Shown: piece by piece, positions 1-6,864 of the stretch
Layout: every line of letters starts with the position of its first letter
How positions within the stretch are numbered: position 1 is the stretch's first letter
DNA from: Eubacterium sp.
GTDB lineage: Bacteria; Bacillota; Clostridia; Lachnospirales; Lachnospiraceae
DNA length: 10,455 nucleotides
Reading direction: 5' to 3'
Assembly (NCBI GenBank): GCA_017445525.1
Contig: JAFSTZ010000374.1
Span: 1-10,455, forward strand
Position numbers and translations under genes: made by a program
Notes under the pieces: generated by a model
Databases searched by the model: none
What the model saw: the letters and a program-made list of their open reading frames with translations, nothing else
Told to the model about the DNA's origin: nothing

Positions 1-443
1 GAATCACTGGGCTGTATAGTGCCTGACGCCCTGCCGAACACACAGACATTGGTCTCGTTGGAGAATCCCACAGCGCTGAAGCTGAGCGGAACGACATCCT
101 CAACCTGCTCGAGCAGCAACCCGGTCTCCTCACGAAGTTCCCTCTTTGCGGCCTCTTCAGGCTTCTCATCACCGTCGATAAGCCCTGCCGGAAAGTTGAA
201 TATCCACTGCCCGGTCGCCATACGAAACTCCTTGTTCAGCAGTATCCTGTCCCCGCTCATATCAGTCAGTATCAACACCACAGCATCGGGACGCTTGCTG
301 CGTAGTCCCTCCAGATCGGTTATATCCGGATTGCGGCTGATCATCTCATATGTTTTTTCATGTCCCGAAGCGGTAGTATACGTCACGTCATATCTTGTAA
401 TAAACTTCCCCTCGTGTACCTTTTTGATCGATTCATACCTCAT
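1..443 (-). CDS. Nudix hydrolase, likely ADP-ribose pyrophosphatase type (C-terminus off window)
   Basis: Reading down from an ATG at 443 gives 147 residues with no stop before the window edge, so the C-terminus is missing. The Nudix box is perfect at residues 87-109 (G-x5-E-x7-RELREETG-L): G87, E93, R101, E102, E105, E106 and G108 are all present, so Mg2+-dependent cleavage of a nucleoside-diphosphate-X substrate is expected. The segment before it (MATGQWIFNFPAG) and the SFSAVGFSNET segment after it resemble the ADP-ribose pyrophosphatase branch. Substrate is inferred, not shown. The start is supported by an AGGGGG Shine-Dalgarno sequence about 6 nt upstream. No clear promoter is visible in the roughly 150-bp gap to the next gene upstream. 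No signal peptide, so cytoplasmic. Members of the family are usually about 170-210 aa. Confidence 0.9.
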   Translation of the reverse strand, partial: MRYESIKKVHEGKFITRYDVTYTTASGHEKTYEMISRNPDITDLEGLRSKRPDAVVLILTDMSGDRILLNKEFRMATGQWIFNFPAGLIDGDEKPEEAAKRELREETGLLLEQVEDVVPLSFSAVGFSNETNVCVFGRASGTIQPSD

Positions 444-500
444 GAGGCACCCCCTGATTTAGTTTATAATTACTCTATTTGAACTGATCACGATCTGACA

Positions 501-578
501 CGGGACGGGCGTTCGCAGATGTTTTGTGCGAGCTTTAGATGCTCGGCACAAAACATCTGTCGAACATCAGCCGTCCCG
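501..578. repeat. Long imperfect hairpin between the EAL gene and the Nudix gene
   Basis: The arms pair as CGGGACGG (501-508) with CCGTCCCG (571-578), GTTCG (511-515) with CGAAC (561-565), CAGATGTTTTGTGC (516-529) with GCACAAAACATCTG (546-559), and GAGC (530-533) with GCTC (541-544), around a 7-nt loop. That is about 31 paired bases with small bulges. Neither side has a T-tract, so it is not a classic intrinsic terminator. It lies 24 bp after the stop of the EAL gene and about 58 bp before the Nudix start. It may be a 3'-end or processing structure, or a copy of a dispersed palindromic repeat. Confidence 0.75.
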
Positions 579-601
579 GCTCCTGACTTATCAGTCTCTG
601 A

Positions 602-3600
602 TTACTCAACTATATCAACCGCCTCATCATTGATCGTAACCTGAAAACGAGCGTCTGCAAGTCTTGCCACATCACGTCGTGTCACGAGACCCCGTTCCGC
701 TTCAGTCCTGATCCTGATCAGCGTATCGGAGTTATGAACATCTATATCCGTTTTTCCATCGATTCCGCCAAAGACCAGCGCCTGTTTTCCGCGCCCGTCA
801 ACTCTCAGTCCGGTATAGGCCATCTTCACCTTTGTATCGCCCCTGATCGATCCCATAGCTGTCGATCTGTCTCCCCTGACAGTCAGGGCCAGACCGGCAT
901 TCTCTACCTCAACCGATCCCATCTTTCCGTCCACGGTACCGATATTCACCACTTCGTTGCCGCCAATCATACTCTTTACTGAGCTCTTGGTAATATACGT
1001 CTTTGAGTTACCCTCCAACGAACCGATGCAGACACCTTTATACAGAGAGAACTCAGTCCCGATAGCACAAGACGATATCCTCAGATCACTGTCACCGCTC
1101 ACAGCACCTATACCCACGCACTCATCGGAGTTTACATCCAGGAAGAACTTACCTCTGCGTATATGCGTCTTGCCGCCGTGTCCGGAGCCTATGCAGACGC
1201 CCTTCTTTCCGGACGTCTCTATGTATATCTCTCCATCCTGCTCAAAGATTATCTCCCCATGATTTGACAAAAGATCATTTCCTATACCGTAATACTCCTC
1301 CATATCCAACTTGATCTTGAGATCTCCGTTGCCCTCGATGACAAGTCTGGACGTCCTCGGCACTCTTATACCTCCGCGCCTTAACACATTCTCCCCACGG
1401 AACACCAGTGTAACATCCGTATTCTCACCCAGATCGATACACGGATTTCCTTTTGCATTGGAAAAATATACGTTTTCCAACGTCAGAACACCGGTATAGT
1501 TCGGTGCTATGTGCATGTGCAGATCGGTCGTCACACCCGGTGTACCGGTAAATGTCACATCACGGCATGTGGGATTATCCTCACCGACCACGATCTCCGA
1601 ATATCCATTCTTCACCAGAGTACTGAGAGCAACCCTCACCGTCCTTCCGGCTCTGTAGCTGCGCTTGGTCAAACCGTTTCTGCGTTCCTTGTCATAGGTA
1701 ACGATCTCTTTCTTTATAGACTCACCGACTTCTGTTATCAGATCCGGCGCCGGTCTCGCTGTATAGTAACCCTGGATCAGATCCGCTCCTAAGTGTATAA
1801 CCATACGCAGCTCTTCGGACGTTTCAACACCCTCAGCCAGAGCCATGATCTTGTTGTCATGACAGAAATCGATGATCTCACGCACAAAATACTGCTTCTG
1901 TGGTTTGTTCTGTATATCGCTCAGCAGCGATCTGTCTATCTTGACATAATCGGGCATATATCGCAGAAGATTCGATACATTTGAGTATCCTGTACCATAG
2001 TCATCCACCGCGATCTCTATCCCTTTACTCCTGAGATAAGCCTTTACCTCATCCAGATCCTCCTCAGAAAGCTCAGCCTCCTCAGTCATCTCCACGACGA
2101 TATTCCCGGCATGCTTGTCCAGTGCCCTGTCTACCTTGACAGAAGTCGACTCATCAAGCTTAACTCCGGGGATACTATTTATAAAAATCTTCCTGTCACC
2201 GAAAATAAATGACTTATCTTCTACTATCTTCAATACGTTTAAAAATGTTGCCCTCTCGATATCCATAAGCCTGCCCATCATCCCACCGTATCTGATGATG
2301 GCAAGAGGAGATATACGTCTGTCCGTGGTGGATCTCATCAATGCCTCATAGGAGTAGATCTCACCATCCGACACCCTCACGATAGGCTGGAAGTGATAAG
2401 TAAGGAGATTTTGATCGAGTATCCTCTCGACCATATCATAGTCAACCTTTTCCTCCCCCGAAAGCTTATCTGCAGGCCTGACAGTAGCAAACCTCCTGGA
2501 TTCTATACTCTTTTTTTCAAACACGCGAAGCCCGACATTTCTACGAAGCGCCTCAAGCGATCGGGACAGAAGTATCACCCAGTCTCTATAGATTTTATCA
2601 TATGTCTCAGGCTTATCTCCGTAGTTTACCACGAGATAACCGAAGCATTCATCCTCGAAAAACACGGGCGTGAAATAGTAAACAGTTGCTTCCCTCCTGA
2701 GTCCCAGACCCGGCAGCATCTCCCCGACATCAAAGAAATCATCTATGCTTACCTGTCCGTCGCTTCCGTCCCTGTGATACTCAACAGCATGCAGGATGCG
2801 ATTCTCGTAGCCGTCATTTTTACAATGCACCGAATCCTCATAATCCATATCAGCCCAAGATGAGTTCAGACACAGATGCACCTCCTCTGCTTTCTCTATC
2901 TGATAGGCATATGCGTAAACCGTTCCCAGAAAACTCAGCAGATTGTTCTGGATCATCAGATCATCGCCCATGAAGTTATTGATAGACTCGAAACCGTCAT
3001 CTGAAAGCTCGGTTCCCCAGGTCTTTCTGAGCGTCAGCTCATGTCCGAGAGTGCACTCTTCATCAGGACATCCACAGCTTGGTCCTATGACCATCTCGGC
3101 ACGCCCGGTAAACTCCTGCACCTCGCGTCCCTTAAGCTTGGAAATGATATAATCCGCTGCGTAGATACCGCAAAGTCTCGCCGCCACCACCGCTGATGTG
3201 AGCGGCACCGGACAGGTCTGCCCCTCATAGGTCGAGTCAAACCCGACTACCGCGACATCCTCAGGCACTTTATATCCTTTTCTCTCGAGCTCCTCACAGA
3301 CGCCTATCGCCATCTGATCGTTGGCACAGGCTATAGCCTCCGGCAATCCCTTCTCAGTAGCCAGAAGCTGTTCCACACAGAGTTCTCCGCTCTTGTACCA
3401 GAAATCGCCGTAGAATATCCTGTCATCCGACACCGTAAGACCATGCTTTTTCATAGTCTCTTTGTACGCCTCCAGCCTCTGCTTGGAATGCGGGTGCCAC
3501 TCTTTACCCGTTAAAAATGCTATGTCCTTGTATCCGTGCTTCAATATAAGATGTTCTATCAGATCCACTATGGGAGAATATCCGTCAGTACAAACCGAAT

Positions 3601-3928
3601 CAAAGAAAAGACTCTCCTGCTCGATCACGAGCACAGGTCCCGCAAATCTGTCATGTATCTCCTGCTCCAGTCTCGCGGCTATCCCCTTGGTCTGTATGGT
3701 ATCCTTGAGCATCACGATACCGTCAAACCTGTCATAGTTCACAAGCTGATAGATATTGGACTCGCCGAGCTCTCTCTCCGGAGTCGACTGGTATTTTCTG
3801 TACATGGAAAAAACGCAGACATCCATATCCGCTTTCTTCATCTGTGTCAAAAGCCCATTCAAAAAACGCTTCTGATATTCCTCATCAGCCTGACCTATAA
3901 GCACAGCTATCATCTCATGCTTAGCCAC
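602..3928 (-). CDS. Multidomain EAL c-di-GMP phosphodiesterase with LacI-type sensor and C-terminal solenoid-like domain
   Basis: A protein of about 1108 aa, numbered from GTG 3928. Residues 5-280 form a LacI/Peripla_BP_3-type sugar-binding fold (IAVLIG start, IACANDQMAIG, VVGFDST) that ends in the SCGC motif common after such cytoplasmic sensors. There is no HTH and no signal peptide. Residues about 305-480 look GAF-like (weak). Residues 496-735 are an EAL domain with its expected catalytic residues: E528-A-L, N584, E613, D642-D643, K663, E699-G-V-E702 and Q719. It should therefore hydrolyse c-di-GMP to pGpG. No GGDEF domain is seen. Residues about 752-1085 are rich in beta-strands, with roughly seven units carrying IGS/IGx...G motifs, resembling carbohydrate-binding beta-solenoids normally found outside the cell. 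An in-frame GTG at 3964 would add 12 residues but lacks a well-spaced ribosome site. It follows coaBC by 103 bp with no terminator, so co-transcription is possible. Ligand and solenoid role are unknown. Confidence 0.92.
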   Translation of the reverse strand: MAKHEMIAVLIGQADEEYQKRFLNGLLTQMKKADMDVCVFSMYRKYQSTPERELGESNIYQLVNYDRFDGIVMLKDTIQTKGIAARLEQEIHDRFAGPVLVIEQESLFFDSVCTDGYSPIVDLIEHLILKHGYKDIAFLTGKEWHPHSKQRLEAYKETMKKHGLTVSDDRIFYGDFWYKSGELCVEQLLATEKGLPEAIACANDQMAIGVCEELERKGYKVPEDVAVVGFDSTYEGQTCPVPLTSAVVAARLCGIYAADYIISKLKGREVQEFTGRAEMVIGPSCGCPDEECTLGHELTLRKTWGTELSDDGFESINNFMGDDLMIQNNLLSFLGTVYAYAYQIEKAEEVHLCLNSSWADMDYEDSVHCKNDGYENRILHAVEYHRDGSDGQVSIDDFFDVGEMLPGLGLRREATVYYFTPVFFEDECFGYLVVNYGDKPETYDKIYRDWVILLSRSLEALRRNVGLRVFEKKSIESRRFATVRPADKLSGEEKVDYDMVERILDQNLLTYHFQPIVRVSDGEIYSYEALMRSTTDRRISPLAIIRYGGMMGRLMDIERATFLNVLKIVEDKSFIFGDRKIFINSIPGVKLDESTSVKVDRALDKHAGNIVVEMTEEAELSEEDLDEVKAYLRSKGIEIAVDDYGTGYSNVSNLLRYMPDYVKIDRSLLSDIQNKPQKQYFVREIIDFCHDNKIMALAEGVETSEELRMVIHLGADLIQGYYTARPAPDLITEVGESIKKEIVTYDKERRNGLTKRSYRAGRTVRVALSTLVKNGYSEIVVGEDNPTCRDVTFTGTPGVTTDLHMHIAPNYTGVLTLENVYFSNAKGNPCIDLGENTDVTLVFRGENVLRRGGIRVPRTSRLVIEGNGDLKIKLDMEEYYGIGNDLLSNHGEIIFEQDGEIYIETSGKKGVCIGSGHGGKTHIRRGKFFLDVNSDECVGIGAVSGDSDLRISSCAIGTEFSLYKGVCIGSLEGNSKTYITKSSVKSMIGGNEVVNIGTVDGKMGSVEVENAGLALTVRGDRSTAMGSIRGDTKVKMAYTGLRVDGRGKQALVFGGIDGKTDIDVHNSDTLIRIRTEAERGLVTRRDVARLADARFQVTINDEAVDIVE

Positions 3929-3933
3929 TTTTT

Positions 3934-3938
3934 CCCTC
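3934..3938 (-). promoter_or_regulatory. Shine-Dalgarno site deciding the GTG start of the EAL gene
   Basis: On the minus strand GAGGG is followed by AAAAA and then GTG at 3928. The 5-nt spacing is good, and the encoded protein then begins (V)AKHEMIAVLIG, directly at the first strand of the sensor fold. The GTG at 3964 has its nearest purine-rich run (AGGGGAG) about 15 nt away. The downstream start is therefore preferred. Confidence 0.6.
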
Positions 3939-4031
3939 GCCTTTCCATACGCCTGCCGTACCACTGTCCGATCGCATATCTCCCCTGTCGACCATCGGAG
4001 CGACGACCTACGTATCTGTCATCCTTGACTT

Positions 4032-5234
4032 TTACCTATCCCGTAACCTTTCCCCGATAGCACCGAGAATCTCATCCGCCGCATCATCCTTGCTCATCAG
4101 CGGAAGTTCTCTTACGCCATCTGCCGTTATGATAGTAATCACGTTTGTATCTCCGCCGAATCCCGCTCCGTCAACTTTGAGATTGTTCGCAACTATCATG
4201 TCGGCATTTTTCTTTGCAAGCTTATCCTTTGCCCGCTCTACCAGATTCTCCGTCTCCATCGCAAAACCGCAGATAAACTGCCCTGCCACCTTGTTCTCCC
4301 CGAGCCATGACAGTATATCCGTAGTCCTCTTTAACTCAACCTGCATGCTGTCATCACTCTTTTTGATCTTCTCATCAGACACCACCGCAGGTGTATAGTC
4401 GGCAACCGCTGCCGCCTTTATCACTATATCGCTTCCGGAAAAATGCTCCCGCACTGCCAAAAACATATCCTCCGCAGTTTCAACATGCACAGTCTCTACC
4501 CCGACCGGATCCGGAAGACTCTCCGTGCCCGAGATGAGAGTCACATCCGCTCCCCGTCTCCAAGCTGAGGCTGCTATCGCATATCCCATCGTCCCCGTAG
4601 AATGATTGGTGATATACCTGACCGGATCAAAGGGTTCCCTTGTAGGTCCGGCAGTCACTACAACTTTCTTTCCACGCAAATCATTTTTCTCTTCAATTGA
4701 TCTGTATAGATACTGAAGCAGAACGCCCGTATCCGGCAGTCTCCCCCGTCCGGTAACACCGCAGGCAAGCCGTCCCTCATCGGGCTCTATTATCTCGTAT
4801 CCGTATCCCTTAAGTCTTCTGAGATTGTCCTGCAGCACAGGCTCATCATACATCCCGGTATTCATAGCCGGAGCGACAAGCTTCGGACACTTGGCAGCCA
4901 TGACCGTAGTCGTCAGCATATCATCGGCTATACCGCAGGCAAGCTTTCCGATGATGTTTGCCGTAGCCGGAGCGATGATACATGCATCCGCCCTTGACGC
5001 AAGTGATACATGCTCTATATTGAAGTTGAAATCCCTGTCAAATGTATCAACAAGACATTTATGTCCCGTCAATGTCTCAAAGGTTATGGGGTTTATAAAA
5101 TTGACTGCATTTTCAGTCATGATCGTAAAAACATCGCAGCCCTTTTTTACAAGTGTGCTCACCAGATCCGCCGCCTTATAAGCCGCTATGGAACCGGTCA
5201 CCCCGACTATAACTGTTTTATCCTTTATCTGCAT
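4032..5234 (-). CDS. coaBC: Bifunctional phosphopantothenoylcysteine decarboxylase / phosphopantothenate-cysteine ligase
   Basis: It carries out two steps of CoA synthesis: ligation of cysteine to 4'-phosphopantothenate (CoaB), then FMN-dependent decarboxylation to 4'-phosphopantetheine (CoaC). The N-terminal CoaC half (numbering from ATG 5234) shows the flavin-binding GSIAAYK at 14-20, the active-site His75 in NIEHVSLASRAD, the PAMNTGMYD motif at 122-130 and the substrate-flap Cys158 in ACGVTGRGR. The CoaB half begins near residue 188 with VVVTAGPTREPFDPVRYITN, then has KAAAVADYTP, the AMETENL segment and IVANN. About 400 aa is the normal family length. A TTG at 5261 would add nine residues, but ATG 5234 gives the typical MQIKDKTVIVGVTG start, with AAGGAG about 12 nt upstream (rather far). 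It follows panC by 81 bp, a sensible pathway pairing. Cytoplasmic. Confidence 0.96.
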   Translation of the reverse strand: MQIKDKTVIVGVTGSIAAYKAADLVSTLVKKGCDVFTIMTENAVNFINPITFETLTGHKCLVDTFDRDFNFNIEHVSLASRADACIIAPATANIIGKLACGIADDMLTTTVMAAKCPKLVAPAMNTGMYDEPVLQDNLRRLKGYGYEIIEPDEGRLACGVTGRGRLPDTGVLLQYLYRSIEEKNDLRGKKVVVTAGPTREPFDPVRYITNHSTGTMGYAIAASAWRRGADVTLISGTESLPDPVGVETVHVETAEDMFLAVREHFSGSDIVIKAAAVADYTPAVVSDEKIKKSDDSMQVELKRTTDILSWLGENKVAGQFICGFAMETENLVERAKDKLAKKNADMIVANNLKVDGAGFGGDTNVITIITADGVRELPLMSKDDAADEILGAIGERLRDR

Positions 5235-5315
5235 GAGATCACGAATCTCCTTCTCAACCAAAGATGTATACCGTCCTGCTCATCCATGCACCGCACAGGT
5301 CGTAACGCTTTAAGT

Positions 5316-6164
5316 TCAGCCTATGATAAAGTTATCTATAAGCCTGGTCTTCCCTATGTATACTGCAACCGCAACAAGTGTGTTGCCCTCTATACGTGCA
5401 ACCGGCTCGATACTGTCAAAGTCGACAACCTCAACATAGTCGATCTCCGCCAAAGGCTCCGCATCTATGATACCACTGATAGTCTCCTTGACTACCATCG
5501 CATCCGTCTCGCCTGCCTTTATCTGCTCCTCGCCTGCCGTCAATGCTTTATGCAGTACTATAGCGGCCTGTCTCTCAGTCGGCGACAGATACGTGTTTCT
5601 GGAGCTCTTTGCCAGTCCGTCCTCCTCACGTATGATCGGACATCCAACTATCTCCAGATCAAAGTTCAGATCTCTGACCATGCGTCTGATGACAGCCAGC
5701 TGTTGTGCATCCTTCTGTCCGAAGTACGCCCTGTCAGGAGCGACGATATGAAACAGCTTTCCGCAGACAGTACATACTCCCCTGAAGTGTGTCGGTCTGG
5801 TCTTGCCGCAAAGATTTTTAGTGACCTTATCCATATCTATAAATGTGCAGAAATCATCCGCATACATATCGGATGGTTCGGGATGAAAGATCAGATCGGC
5901 CCCTGTACTCTCACAGAGTTCCGTATCACGTTTCATATCCCTGGGATAGGTTGCCAGATCCTCGTTCGGTCCAAACTGTATAGGATTGACAAACACCCTT
6001 ACAACCGTCTTATCGTTCTGCTCGACACTCTTTTGTATCAGGCTCTGATGCCCCTCATGCAGATATCCCATGGTAGGGACCAGTCCTATGCTCAAGCCCT
6101 CGGCTCTCCACTTCTTTACCTGATTTCTGACCTCGACCGGATCCGAAACTACATTTATAGCCAT
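5316..6164 (-). CDS. panC: Pantoate-beta-alanine ligase (pantothenate synthetase)
   Basis: It condenses pantoate with beta-alanine using ATP, via a pantoyl-adenylate, to give pantothenate (vitamin B5). The 282-aa length is typical. Class-I-synthetase-like motifs are intact: VPTMGYLHEGH with H36 and H39 (HIGH-like), VRVFVNPIQFGPNEDLATYP, THFRGVCTVCGKLF, FGQKDAQQ (148-155) and KSSRNTYLS (186-194, KMSKS-like). The ATG at 6164 has a textbook GGAGGT Shine-Dalgarno sequence 8 nt upstream and a consensus promoter about 37-65 bp upstream. It is the first gene of a probable panC-coaBC transcript. panB and panD are not in the window, so pantoate and beta-alanine must come from elsewhere. Cytoplasmic. 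Confidence 0.97.
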   Translation of the reverse strand: MAINVVSDPVEVRNQVKKWRAEGLSIGLVPTMGYLHEGHQSLIQKSVEQNDKTVVRVFVNPIQFGPNEDLATYPRDMKRDTELCESTGADLIFHPEPSDMYADDFCTFIDMDKVTKNLCGKTRPTHFRGVCTVCGKLFHIVAPDRAYFGQKDAQQLAVIRRMVRDLNFDLEIVGCPIIREEDGLAKSSRNTYLSPTERQAAIVLHKALTAGEEQIKAGETDAMVVKETISGIIDAEPLAEIDYVEVVDFDSIEPVARIEGNTLVAVAVYIGKTRLIDNFIIG

Positions 6165-6200
6165 TTTCTTATACCTCCATCATCTAAAACCGTAACTTCT

Positions 6201-6229
6201 ATTATACTATAAAAACCCGCTCGCCGCAA
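6201..6229 (-). promoter_or_regulatory. Sigma-A promoter of panC-coaBC
   Basis: On the minus strand TTGCGG (6224-6229) is separated by exactly 17 bp from a perfect TATAAT (6201-6206). Transcription would begin near 6194, giving a 5' leader of roughly 30 nt that contains the GGAGGT ribosome site. The leader is too short for a riboswitch. Confidence 0.8.
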
Positions 6230-6244
6230 GCCTTTGTTTCTAAA

Positions 6245-6334
6245 GTTACTATTCACAGCTGAATTACACCCATAAATACATCGGATGCTTGCATCCGTAA
6301 GCATTCATGTTTGTTATTCAGGCTGAATAGTAAC
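6245..6334. repeat. 90-bp inverted-repeat element with nested alternative hairpins
   Basis: GTTACTATTCACAGCTGAAT at 6245-6264 is mirrored by ATTCAGGCTGAATAGTAAC at 6316-6334. This gives 11 bp plus 5 bp of pairing around a small internal mismatch. Between the arms, CGGATGC/GCATCCG (6282-6288 with 6291-6297) competes with ATGCTT/AAGCAT (6285-6290 with 6299-6304). The element sits between two divergent promoters and upstream of both, so it is probably not part of either mRNA. The 14-mer GTTACTATTCACAG recurs at 9096-9109, suggesting a dispersed repeat. A shared protein-binding site is another possibility. Confidence 0.6.
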
Positions 6335-6354
6335 GATTCAGACTAAACAGTCAC

Positions 6355-6383
6355 TTGCCATCCATGAAAATATGTATTATAAT
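6355..6383 (+). promoter_or_regulatory. Sigma-A promoter of the DUF2752 gene, predicting a leaderless mRNA
   Basis: TTGCCA (6355-6360), a 17-bp spacer and a perfect TATAAT (6378-6383). The expected transcription start, about 7 nt past the -10 box, coincides with the ATG at 6391. The longer in-frame starts at 6355 (TTG) and 6364 (ATG) lie inside the promoter, so they would not be transcribed from it. Confidence 0.7.
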
Positions 6384-6390
6384 CAGGATC

Positions 6391-6864
6391 ATGAAAACTG
6401 ATACCTGCTTTTACGTCATATCGTGGATCATCATGATCGGTCTCGTCGTGATAGGAATACTGCATCACACGGGGCTTTTCACGCCGACCGATGACCTCGT
6501 CTTCCCCTGCTTCTTCAGAAGTGCCACGGGACTGTACTGCCCAGGCTGCGGCGGCACACACGCCGTGATCTCACTTGTCGAGGGGCATCTGACAGACAGC
6601 TTTTTGGCGCATCCGATCATACTGTATGTGACTGCCTGCGCCCTTGTCGACATATCCGCAAATACCGTAAGTCTGATAAGATCCAAACTTTCAACACGGT
6701 CATGTGACAAGGATGAACATATACAGGCCGGACAGCCAAAACATCATCACGAGGCATCTGCATCTCCGTATGTCCTCCACTTCAGGATGATATATCTATA
6801 TGTAGGCATTGCCATACTTTTCATCCAGTGGATCATAAAAAATATCCTACTGCTTGCTGCGTAA
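6391..6864 (+). CDS. DUF2752 family small membrane protein
   Basis: A 157-aa protein with three hydrophobic segments (about residues 8-28, 72-93 and 132-152). Between the first two lies the DUF2752 signature: a Cys40-Phe-Phe segment, then TGLYCPGCGGTHA (Cys50, Cys53), then a short helix and the AHPIILY segment. The closely spaced cysteines and CPGCGG suggest a metal or thiol role, but the family has no established function. A hydrophilic loop at about 101-127 contains a histidine cluster (HHH at 118-120), which is not part of the core domain. Translation is placed at ATG 6391 because the promoter covers all upstream starts. No good Shine-Dalgarno sequence precedes it. It is the only plus-strand gene here. 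It diverges from panC and overlaps the response regulator gene at its 3' end. Confidence 0.85.
   Translation: MKTDTCFYVISWIIMIGLVVIGILHHTGLFTPTDDLVFPCFFRSATGLYCPGCGGTHAVISLVEGHLTDSFLAHPIILYVTACALVDISANTVSLIRSKLSTRSCDKDEHIQAGQPKHHHEASASPYVLHFRMIYLYVGIAILFIQWIIKNILLLAA

Noticed and set aside
501..578. Intrinsic terminator of the EAL gene
   Set aside because: The stem is long, but no run of T follows it on the minus strand or on the plus strand.
3921..3994. Short upstream frame (24 codons from ATG near 3994, or 18 from the ATG at 3977) ending 8 nt inside the EAL gene, a possible coupling leader peptide
   Set aside because: The first ATG has no Shine-Dalgarno sequence, and the second has its purine run only about 2 nt away. 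The peptide has no features. Not supportable without conservation.
5010..6212. 400-codon open frame on the plus strand
   Set aside because: It lies entirely antisense to coaBC and panC, whose motifs are complete. Its translation has no recognisable domain and is rich in Cys, Tyr and Arg, as expected of a shadow frame.
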